Source: Prevotella sp. (GTDB taxonomy: Bacteria; Bacteroidota; Bacteroidia; Bacteroidales; Bacteroidaceae). Taken from it: a stretch of DNA of 36,868 nt. Where the stretch lies: the NCBI GenBank assembly GCA_017458225.1, contig JAFTFX010000010.1, forward strand, positions 1 through 36,868, in the 5' to 3' direction. Below the pieces are notes generated by a model. The model worked only from the letters and a program-made list of their open reading frames with translations. It was not told the origin of the DNA and did not search any database. A program made the translations under genes and the position numbers. This document shows positions 30,709 to 36,868 of this stretch, piece by piece (positions within the stretch are counted from its first letter, which is position 1; every line of letters starts with the position of its first letter).

Positions 30709-31878
30709 ATGGGACTATTCAAAAAACTATTTGGAGGTGTTACCGAAGACTTCAAAAAGTCTATGGGTGAAAGTCTGGCTGAAGTGAGTCAGAGCATTAA
30801 GGAAGTCTTCGAAGAATCGGCATCTACAAGTGCAGGAGATGCTGGTGGAGCAGATGATAGCGACGTAAAGATTCCTATCGGAGAATTGAAAGACGGCGTA
30901 TTAACCATACGCGAGGGGATAACGAAACTCGACGAAGAAAGTCTGGAGGGTTATAAGAACCTACGAAAAATCGTATTCCCCGAAAGTCTGGAGGAACTGG
31001 ACGAATATGTGATTAGTAAGCAGAAGCAACTTGAAGAACTTGACTTCTCTCGTGTTACAAAACTGAAGGTGATTCCCGATAATTTTATTGAAGGGGAAAC
31101 TCGGTTGAAAGAAGTTGTATTCCCTCAAGGCGTAGAATCAATCGGCGACGAAATACTTGGCTCATCGAAGACCATCAAGGAAGTGTATATTCCTAGTTCC
31201 GTGTGCAAGATTGGCTATTTAAGCAATGGGGGCAGAAACAGCATTGATGCATATCTGTTTTCGCCATCTATAAGTGATATTGAGGATTTTAGCGAAACCG
31301 TGAATACTCTTTATGTCTTGCCAGAAAGTTTTAATGAATATGCCGATATGCTGAAAGAAGCAGAAAGTGATGCTCACATTCGGGTAATGCCAGATGACAA
31401 AATAAACTTTTATGACACCATCTCGGCAAGACAAGTTCCTTCACCAAGCAAAGCTTCTGCCAAAAACAGCATTACCAGCAAAAACAATACCATCGGAAAG
31501 GAAGAAGAGGAAATTGCCGGGAAATTGTGGTGGGTAAAAGACCTGGTGCTCCTTTATAATGGCAGTAAATATGCGCTGAAATATGGTAGTGGCAAGGACA
31601 CAAAGGTGACAGGATATGTTTATGATGATGTAGAACTCTTAAATGAATATCAAGCCCGCTTAACCCAAAAGCAACCTGACGGCACTTTGAGGTATGGCGT
31701 TGCTTCTACCTGCGGTTGGAAATTCATCGTAGCAAATTGTGAATACACAAAGATTACATTCCTTGACGGAATTGGGGCCATTCTTGCCGTTGATGAAGAT
31801 GGCGATGAATATGCTATAGATAGATGGGGACAAACATATAGTTTAGAAGCATATACTGAAAAGGCACAAGAAAATTGA
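30709..31878 (+). CDS. Leucine-rich-repeat protein with C-terminal WG-like domain
   Basis: 389 residues with no signal peptide. Residues 1-45 form an amphipathic, Lys-rich start (MGLFKKLFGGVTEDFKKSMGESL) suited to membrane-surface contact. Residues about 60-220 are BspA-type LRR_5 repeats (LTIREGITKLDEESLEGYKNL, KIVFPESLEELDEYVI, LKEVVFPQGVESIGDEIL, IKEVYIPSSVCKIGYL). A linker (about 235-265) leads to a ~110-residue C-terminal domain (KYALKYG, TGYVYDDVELLNEY, AIDRWGQTYSLEAY) shared with the next protein. Unlike surface BspA proteins, this one appears cytoplasmic. It is the first ORF of a tightly packed eight-gene unit that contains a RiPP cluster. The sequence is more AT-rich than the kinase and hydrolase regions. 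Function unknown. Confidence 0.78.
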   Translation: MGLFKKLFGGVTEDFKKSMGESLAEVSQSIKEVFEESASTSAGDAGGADDSDVKIPIGELKDGVLTIREGITKLDEESLEGYKNLRKIVFPESLEELDEYVISKQKQLEELDFSRVTKLKVIPDNFIEGETRLKEVVFPQGVESIGDEILGSSKTIKEVYIPSSVCKIGYLSNGGRNSIDAYLFSPSISDIEDFSETVNTLYVLPESFNEYADMLKEAESDAHIRVMPDDKINFYDTISARQVPSPSKASAKNSITSKNNTIGKEEEEIAGKLWWVKDLVLLYNGSKYALKYGSGKDTKVTGYVYDDVELLNEYQARLTQKQPDGTLRYGVASTCGWKFIVANCEYTKITFLDGIGAILAVDEDGDEYAIDRWGQTYSLEAYTEKAQEN

Positions 31879-31913
31879 GAATAAATATAGAGTTTATTAA
31901 AAAATATTATTCT

Positions 31914-32273
31914 ATGGAACTTATTATTGGTATAATCCATGACAGCTTGTCTTTTGAACAGAACGAAGAAGGTAAGTATGATATCATGATTACTCATGAC
32001 AAGAAACAATATAGGACGGGGTTTGTTTATGACTCCATCAAGTTGCTCAATGAATTCCAGCTTCGCGTCAGCCAGACAGATTCTGAGGGGAATAGAAAAT
32101 TTGGCATGATTGCTATCACTGCACACGAAATTGTCCTGCCCTGTTGGTTTGACAAAATCAAGCCTTATGAAGGGACTGTAGCGCAGGCTTTTATAGGTGA
32201 TGAAGAATATCGTATAGACCGTTTCGGGCAAGTGTATAGTCTCAAATTTTGGAAAATTCGTCATCAACAATGA
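31914..32273 (+). CDS. Paralogue of the C-terminal WG-like domain of the preceding protein
   Basis: 119 residues from the ATG at 31914; a TTG at 31875 would add 13 residues. It aligns along its length with the end of the LRR protein (TGFVYDSIKLLNEFQLRVSQ with TGYVYDDVELLNEYQARLTQ; YRIDRFGQVYSL with YAIDRWGQTYSL), which indicates tandem domain duplication. The pattern of a Gly-aromatic turn followed by an acid and the closing DRFGQ resembles WG (KWG) repeats. There is no signal peptide or catalytic motif. The next gene starts on its stop codon (ATGA). Confidence 0.75.
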   Translation: MELIIGIIHDSLSFEQNEEGKYDIMITHDKKQYRTGFVYDSIKLLNEFQLRVSQTDSEGNRKFGMIAITAHEIVLPCWFDKIKPYEGTVAQAFIGDEEYRIDRFGQVYSLKFWKIRHQQ

Positions 32274-32881
32274 ATCTCTATAAATATAAAAGCCTTTCAC
32301 GTTTCGACTATTTTTTAGATTTGCTGATAAAGAAACGTCTTCATGGGGCAACGTTTACTGAGCTAAACGACCCTATGGAGGGCTATTTCGTATCAGAGAA
32401 CTTCACAGAAACAGAATGGGAGCAGATGAAGCAAACCAAAAAGCAAGTGCGGATATGCTCGCTTTCAAGGAACTATAACAATGCGCTGATGTGGGCACAC
32501 TATGCCGACGAGCACAAGGGTTGCTGTATAGAACTGGAAGTTCCTGATTCCACATGGATTCACTTAGATGTCCAGTACAAGCCGCTTATGCCCAAATTGA
32601 TTTCAGGAATAGACAGGGAAGAAGCCGTAAGAACCATTTTTGGCTGTAAATCAGACTTCTGGAGCTACGAAGACGAAGTTCGCTTTATTAAGATAGTTCC
32701 AACGTCTAAGGATGGAAAGCCATATAAAGCCGACTTGCCCATCCGCATCAAGAAGATATACTTAGGCGTTAGAGTTGCGAATGAAGACAAGGAAAGAATA
32801 GAGCGTGTCGTTAATGCGTTAGACTATCAAATTGCAGTAGAAAAATTAAAACGCAATGAGATTATTTTCTGGAGGGGCTGA
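32270..32881 (+). CDS. DUF2971-family protein
   Basis: 203 residues from the ATG at 32270, which overlaps the previous stop; a longer reading from 32249 adds seven residues but is less likely. Family marks: NLYKYKSLS at the start, TELNDPMEGYF, RICSLSRNYNNALMWAHYADEHKGCCIELEV and FWSYEDEVRFIK. DUF2971 proteins are common in defence and mobile regions and have no established function. The conserved His/Tyr/Asp pattern suggests an enzyme. It is translationally coupled inside the RiPP operon. Confidence 0.88.
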   Translation: MNLYKYKSLSRFDYFLDLLIKKRLHGATFTELNDPMEGYFVSENFTETEWEQMKQTKKQVRICSLSRNYNNALMWAHYADEHKGCCIELEVPDSTWIHLDVQYKPLMPKLISGIDREEAVRTIFGCKSDFWSYEDEVRFIKIVPTSKDGKPYKADLPIRIKKIYLGVRVANEDKERIERVVNALDYQIAVEKLKRNEIIFWRG

Positions 32882-32882
32882 T

Positions 32883-33035
32883 ATGGAACTGGACGGTAAG
32901 GTAACCCGAAAATGCAGATATCGTGACTCCTTTGCGTTTCCCGACACTGCCGATTGTGTTGATATAATTAACGGATGCCTGAAGAAATACTTAAATAAGG
33001 AAGAAGCCGAAAATCCTTTAAAGAGTAGGCACTAA
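32883..33035 (+). CDS. Small ORF of 50 residues in the RiPP operon
   Basis: Starts one base after the DUF2971 stop codon and ends 19 bases before the RiPP precursor. Composition is mixed, with Cys at 11, 25 and 32 and a charged C-terminus (KKYLNKEEAENPLKSRH). There is no signal peptide or membrane helix. Codon flow and the tight spacing support it as a real gene; the function is unknown. Confidence 0.5.
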   Translation: MELDGKVTRKCRYRDSFAFPDTADCVDIINGCLKKYLNKEEAENPLKSRH

Positions 33036-33054
33036 TTAAATAACAATTACAATT

Positions 33055-33207
33055 ATGAAAAAGTATGCAAAGCCTCAGATGATGGCAAAGAATGCTCCTA
33101 CTGGTTCGTATGCAGCTGGATGCCCTGCTAAAGGCACTGGTGGCATGTGGGGTTCTGGTGGAACTATTTGGCACTCTGCTTGCAAAAACTGTGAGCGTGC
33201 TAAGTAA
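33055..33207 (+). CDS. RiPP precursor peptide, Gly/Cys-rich
   Basis: 50 residues, too short for most gene finders. Leader-like start MKKYAKPQMMAKNAPTGS is followed by a core rich in Gly and aromatics: AAGCPAKGTGGMWGSGGT, then IWHSACKNCERAK, with Cys at 23, 43 and 46. It lies directly before a radical SAM/SPASM maturase with a recognition domain, which is the standard arrangement for a ribosomally made, post-translationally modified peptide. From memory, it looks like the rSAM-modified Cys-rich precursors described in Bacteroidota annotations, but I cannot confirm the family. Likely modifications are thioether or other radical crosslinks at Cys or at the Trp/Gly stretch. The leader start (MKKYxKP) also resembles that of the small LSRGG peptide at 11926. 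No transporter is seen nearby. Confidence 0.82.
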   Translation: MKKYAKPQMMAKNAPTGSYAAGCPAKGTGGMWGSGGTIWHSACKNCERAK

Positions 33208-33214
33208 TTAACAT

Positions 33215-33246
33215 TGAGGGTGTACCTCACCGTTGGTACGCCCTCA
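33215..33246 (+). terminator. Attenuator-like hairpin between precursor and maturase
   Basis: TGAGGG-T-GTACC / GGTAC-G-CCCTCA with an 8-nt loop fills most of the 54 bp between the precursor stop and the maturase ATG. A loose T-rich stretch (TTCATTTTC) follows. It probably reduces read-through, so more precursor than maturase is made. Confidence 0.7.
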
Positions 33247-33261
33247 TTCATTTTCTTCATT

Positions 33262-34734
33262 ATGTTAGTAAGACAAAGTAAGAATAGCTTTATAAGGCTT
33301 TATGATAATGGTAAACTGGGGTATATCAACAACCAGTTGACTAAATATGACAGGATGTATGATGAAAATGGAGCCATTTTCCTTTCACAGATTTCACGTA
33401 CTCCCAAATCAATTAATGAAATATTGGATGAGCTATCTAAAATCTATCCAGACGTTGATAGACATCTCCTTACAGAAGACTTTTTAGACTTCGTAACTGA
33501 TTTGGCAGAACAGTTGTTTTTAGTCATTGGCCATAGTGTCGAAGAGCTTGATGAAAAAGACTTATCATTTAGTTACTCTTTACAGAACCCCAAAACGCTC
33601 ACAGACTATTTCCCTCAAAAAACAAAGAATAAAGTCAATAGAGATACGGAAGAGTATCTTCTGCACCATGACCAAGATAAACCCAGATTGGGGAACTTGC
33701 AATTTGAACTGACAAGTAGATGTAATGAAAGGTGCATCCATTGCTATATTCCCAATGGAAAGAAAAATACGGGTTTTGACATGTCGTTTGAGAAATTCAA
33801 ATACATCCTTGATCAGTATGTTGACATGGGCGGACTTTGTGTAACGCTATCTGGCGGCGAAGCCTTAATGAATAAAGACATACTTGATATTCTGAGATAT
33901 TGTCGTATAAAAGACTTACAAATCTCTTTGCTAACCAATCTGATTTCTTTGAAAGAAGAACAAATACCAATACTTAAAGAAGTAAATCTTTCGATTATCC
34001 AAGTATCTCTTTATAGTATGAATCCTGAAATACACGATGCAATAACAACAGTGCGCGGGTCGTTTGGAAAAACAAAGGCAGCAATAGAAAAACTGTTCGC
34101 AGCAGACATCCCGGTTCAAATATCATGTCCAGTGATGAAAGCCAACAAAGATGGCTATGGTGAAGTGATGAAATATGCACAGAGTATGCGAATGAAAGCC
34201 CAAACAGATTATATTATGATGGCTCAGGCTGATTTGGATACATCGAACTTGGCCAATCGCATTTCACTTGAAGAAACTGGTAAGGTGATTCGCGATATCA
34301 TGGAGTTAGATGTTGATTACCAAACAGAAACATTGACTCAAGAACCTTTGTCAAGTATTTCAGAAGAAGAATTTGCAGAGATGCCTCTGTGTGGTGCTGG
34401 TTTGAATGATTTATGTGTTACTGTTAATGGAGACATTTATCCATGCTCCGGCTGGCAGGATTTTGTTGTTGGTAATGTCTTTAAGGACTCTCTACAATCC
34501 ATTTGGGAAGATTCTCTCAAACTGAAGCAGATTCGTAACATTAAGCAAAAGGACTTTCCTAAGTGCCTAAATTGTGAAGCCAGGGATTTCTGTAACATGT
34601 GTCTTGTCAGGAATTATAATGAGAGCAATGGGGACATGTTCAAGATTAATGAGCATTTCTGTAAAGTGGCTTTTCTGAATAAGAGCATTGCAGAAGAGTG
34701 GCTACAATCTCATAAAAAAGATAAAGGCTCATGA
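33262..34734 (+). CDS. Radical SAM / SPASM peptide maturase
   Basis: 490 residues from the ATG at 33262. A reading from 33214 would begin inside the attenuator hairpin and add a non-family stretch. Residues about 1-95 (SFIRLYDNGKLGYI, PKSINEILDELSKIYP, LTEDFLDFV) look like a PqqD-type RiPP recognition element. The radical SAM core has CNERCIHC (C154, C158, C161) for the first 4Fe-4S cluster and TLSGGEALMN for SAM binding. The SPASM part (about 375-480) has LCGAGLNDLCV, YPCSGWQ, CLNCEARDFCNMC and a final HFCKVA for auxiliary clusters. It should modify the 50-residue peptide encoded upstream. The stop overlaps the next start (ATGA). Confidence 0.93.
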   Translation: MLVRQSKNSFIRLYDNGKLGYINNQLTKYDRMYDENGAIFLSQISRTPKSINEILDELSKIYPDVDRHLLTEDFLDFVTDLAEQLFLVIGHSVEELDEKDLSFSYSLQNPKTLTDYFPQKTKNKVNRDTEEYLLHHDQDKPRLGNLQFELTSRCNERCIHCYIPNGKKNTGFDMSFEKFKYILDQYVDMGGLCVTLSGGEALMNKDILDILRYCRIKDLQISLLTNLISLKEEQIPILKEVNLSIIQVSLYSMNPEIHDAITTVRGSFGKTKAAIEKLFAADIPVQISCPVMKANKDGYGEVMKYAQSMRMKAQTDYIMMAQADLDTSNLANRISLEETGKVIRDIMELDVDYQTETLTQEPLSSISEEEFAEMPLCGAGLNDLCVTVNGDIYPCSGWQDFVVGNVFKDSLQSIWEDSLKLKQIRNIKQKDFPKCLNCEARDFCNMCLVRNYNESNGDMFKINEHFCKVAFLNKSIAEEWLQSHKKDKGS

Positions 34735-35462
34735 CCGATAACCACGTACATATAGGTTGGTATACAAATGGCTATCATACGCCAGAGGAGGTGTGGCAAG
34801 CAGCAAGAGCGGCAGGAATTGACGAGATTGTTGTTTCCAGTACGTCTACGTGTGCTGAATTATATAAGCTGGTGGTTCGGGAATTTCAAGAACTCATCAG
34901 GATGGGAGGCCCGCGAGTTCATCCCATACTCTGGCTGACCCCACGGATGATGAAGACTTGGGGCATTCGCTATATGCTCCACTCCAAGATACGATGGCAG
35001 GGCGTGAAGATGCACTGGGAAGCGCACCATGAGTGGTACTATAACAGGAAATTGACAGCTAAGGCATTGGATGTTGCGCGAAAGCTCAATGTTCCAGTAC
35101 TGCTACATACAGGGAACTTCAAAAAGTGTCATGCCAATGTGTTCAAACCGTTTTGCTTGGAAAACCCAGACATGACGTTTGTTTTAGCTCATGGGCGTCC
35201 TCTTGACGAAGCAATCGATGTGCTCAAAAATTGTCAAAACGCAATGGTGGATACTGCTTTCATGCCACCTCACGATGTGATGCTGCTTGCAGAAAATGGT
35301 TTTACCGACAGAATCCTGTTTGGCACAGATGCCCCAATAAATCTCCTCTTTTACGAGGATAGGACTACAACGGAATATATTAAGTTCTGTCGGACGGTTT
35401 TACAGAACACTCTACCACAATCGGTATATGAAAGAATCATGTCTAACCAACTATATAAATAA
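34731..35462 (+). CDS. Amidohydrolase-superfamily metal-dependent hydrolase
   Basis: 243 residues, coupled to the maturase by an ATGA overlap. Metal-site marks of the superfamily: DNHVHIG (HxH, residues 4-6) at the N-terminus, VLLHTG, FVLAHGRP and LFGTDAP near the C-terminus, giving the usual His/His/His/Asp set. Closest in feel to the Amidohydro_2 / TatD-type hydrolases. In this place it could cut the leader, deamidate or hydrolyse an imide or amide in the modified peptide, or act on a small co-substrate. This enzyme type is not a standard part of radical SAM RiPP clusters. Confidence 0.87.
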   Translation: MTDNHVHIGWYTNGYHTPEEVWQAARAAGIDEIVVSSTSTCAELYKLVVREFQELIRMGGPRVHPILWLTPRMMKTWGIRYMLHSKIRWQGVKMHWEAHHEWYYNRKLTAKALDVARKLNVPVLLHTGNFKKCHANVFKPFCLENPDMTFVLAHGRPLDEAIDVLKNCQNAMVDTAFMPPHDVMLLAENGFTDRILFGTDAPINLLFYEDRTTTEYIKFCRTVLQNTLPQSVYERIMSNQLYK

Positions 35463-35653
35463 TGGAAATACTCGCAATCATAGGTCTACTTGCCATCATC
35501 GCCATCATCTTCACGGGTGGTGGAATCCTGGGCTGGGGCATCAAGGGACTGGGTACCATCTTCGACTTTTTAGCCGAAGGTTGGAACTCTTGCCTTCGTG
35601 TCGTTTTATGGATTATCGTCATCTTCTTCGTGCTGTTGGCACTGGCACTATGA
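35462..35653 (+). CDS. Small two-helix membrane protein
   Basis: 63 residues; its ATG shares a base with the amidohydrolase stop (TAATG). One helix (about 4-20, ILAIIGLLAIIAIIF) is followed by a Gly-rich turn (TGGGILGWGIKGLG), an amphipathic middle and a second helix (about 44-63, RVVLWIIVIFFVLLALAL). Given its place at the end of the RiPP unit it could be an immunity or export helper. Similar small proteins also occur elsewhere in Prevotella (from memory), so the link is uncertain. Confidence 0.6.
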   Translation: MEILAIIGLLAIIAIIFTGGGILGWGIKGLGTIFDFLAEGWNSCLRVVLWIIVIFFVLLALAL

Positions 35654-35703
35654 TGCTAAGCAGTTAAGTATTCCTTCACTATTATTTAGACACCACAAAA
35701 ACA

Positions 35704-35735
35704 AGCGGAGTTTGCATTATTTTGCAAACTTCGCT
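35704..35735 (+). terminator. Terminator of the RiPP operon
   Basis: AGCG-G-AGTTTGCA / TGCAAACT-T-CGCT makes a 32-nt hairpin. The following TTTG also serves as the -33 box of the next promoter. No long T run follows directly. Confidence 0.6.
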
Positions 35736-35765
35736 TTGCCATTTGCGTTTTTCTTCGTAACTTTG
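35735..35765 (+). promoter_or_regulatory. Promoter of the MNT/HEPN pair
   Basis: TTTG (35735-35738), 19 bp, TAACTTTG (35758-35765) is a complete promoter for the genes at 35823-36544, with a ~50-nt leader. Confidence 0.8.
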
Positions 35766-35822
35766 CACACGTTTTAAAACAAATCATTATTTTTAGGTAT
35801 TTTTTTTCTTTGTCAATATAGT

Positions 35823-36137
35823 ATGGATCGACAACAAGTCATTGAGAATATACGCCAGGTAGGACGTAACACGCTTCCACCGAACAGTTCTTTGCTACTG
35901 TTCGGCTCGCAGGCACGCGGTGATGCTCACAGAGGCTCTGACTGGGATTTGCTCATCCTGCTTGACAAGCCCAGAATTTCACTTGATGACTATGATGTCA
36001 GCTATCCTTTCCGTGAGTTGGGGTGGGATTTAGGCGAGGAGATTAATCCGCAGGTCTATTCGAAGAAAGAATGGGCCAACTACAGTTTTACGCCTTTCTA
36101 CAAAAATGTTGAACAAGACAAAAAAGTATTGCTATGA
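35823..36137 (+). CDS. MNT-type nucleotidyltransferase (antitoxin-like)
   Basis: 104 residues. The minimal nucleotidyltransferase motif is LLLFGSQARGDAHRGSDWDLL (two Asp at 40 and 42 in SDWD). The region that should supply a third acidic residue is not clear. In MNT/HEPN toxin-antitoxin pairs, this partner AMPylates and silences the HEPN toxin. The next gene starts four bases before this stop (ATGA). Confidence 0.87.
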   Translation: MDRQQVIENIRQVGRNTLPPNSSLLLFGSQARGDAHRGSDWDLLILLDKPRISLDDYDVSYPFRELGWDLGEEINPQVYSKKEWANYSFTPFYKNVEQDKKVLL

Positions 36138-36544
36138 GTCTGAATATTGAGGAAAGAAACGTCATAGTCAGGAAGGAACTGGAGCGTGCACATGAAACCT
36201 TCGAGGAAATAGAAGTGATGTGTCAGGCTGGTAAGTGGAATGGTGCTGCCAACCGCATTTACTATGCAGTACTCCATGCTGTCAATGCACTGCTCATCAA
36301 CGATGGTTTTCAGGCTGTCCGTCATCATGGTTCCCATGCCCTGTTTAGCCAGCACTATATAAAGACTGGGAAACTACCTGTAGTGTTTGGACGTTTCTAC
36401 AATAATCTGCAAACATTACGAGAAAAGAGCGATTACAATTGTTTTTATGACGTAGAAGAGGAGGATGTTATCAAAGGAATGGACAAAGCCAAAACATTTA
36501 TTGATACTATAGAGAAATTCATTAACGAAGAAATAACACATTAA
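36134..36544 (+). CDS. HEPN-domain protein (toxin-like partner)
   Basis: 136 residues, all helical, matching the HEPN core (NGAANRIYYAVLHAVNALLI, FQAVRHHGSHALFSQHYI, RFYNNLQTLREKSDYNCF). The R-x4-6-H RNase motif is not present; the fourth helix has LREKSDY instead. Coupled to the nucleotidyltransferase gene. It may be a non-catalytic HEPN of the class that works with MNT proteins rather than a true RNase toxin. Confidence 0.85.
   Translation: MSLNIEERNVIVRKELERAHETFEEIEVMCQAGKWNGAANRIYYAVLHAVNALLINDGFQAVRHHGSHALFSQHYIKTGKLPVVFGRFYNNLQTLREKSDYNCFYDVEEEDVIKGMDKAKTFIDTIEKFINEEITH

Positions 36545-36868
<324 letters not shown>

Overview
The window is chromosomal DNA from a Bacteroidota bacterium, most likely Prevotella/Segatella or a close relative. 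The evidence is: promoters of the Bacteroidota type (TTTG, 19-20 bp, TANNTTTG) in front of many genes with few Shine-Dalgarno sites; a hybrid two-component regulator with periplasmic propellers; secreted proteins ending in a YNL-GQ...GLYIV-type tail; a TonB-dependent receptor; and a pyruvate:ferredoxin oxidoreductase start at the right edge. No rRNA, tRNA, CRISPR array or transposase was seen.

Layout. (1) 1-1.8 kb and 10.0-12.1 kb hold two copies of one module: a large secreted protein whose signal peptide is encoded across a run of 8-9 G, followed at once by a ~60-residue peptide ending LSRGG..WD(D)ED. (2) 1.8-4.1 kb is a divergent AraC regulator / sugar porter pair. (3) 4.2-9.6 kb, minus strand, is an AAA ATPase followed by a 1416-residue hybrid two-component system. 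(4) 12.1-12.5 kb is a non-coding stretch with a terminator and six 22-bp palindromic units. (5) 12.5-18.1 kb is a two-gene glycoside hydrolase operon (GH43-GH28 fusion, GH2-like) with six copies of a C/G-rich palindrome inserted in frame. (6) 18.2-26.9 kb is a tightly coupled five-gene signalling operon: receiver-PP2C phosphatase, membrane WD40/coiled-coil protein, membrane sensor kinase whose phospho-acceptor His is replaced by Asp, soluble kinase that keeps the His, and a TonB-dependent receptor. (7) 27.0-30.3 kb carries an AAA ATPase, a probably broken small gene, a transmembrane Ser/Thr kinase and a convergent putative regulator. (8) 30.4-35.7 kb is an AT-richer transcription unit that starts with a ~290-nt structured leader and runs through a leucine-rich-repeat protein, a paralogue of its C-terminal domain, a DUF2971 protein, a 50-residue ORF, a Cys/Gly-rich RiPP precursor, a radical SAM/SPASM maturase, an amidohydrolase and a small membrane protein. 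(9) 35.7-36.5 kb is an MNT/HEPN pair, followed by the start of pyruvate:ferredoxin oxidoreductase.

The two strongest candidates for undescribed biology are the signalling operon at 18.2-26.9 kb and the RiPP operon at 30.4-35.7 kb. In the first, a His-less membrane kinase, a minimal His-bearing kinase and a PP2C output look like one split pathway ending in a TonB receptor. In the second, a structured leader with competing helices precedes a precursor, an attenuator-like hairpin, a maturase with its own recognition domain and an uncommon amidohydrolase partner. The in-frame palindromes, two of them arranged as inverted pairs, are a third item of interest.

All functional assignments come from reading motifs; no database search was run.
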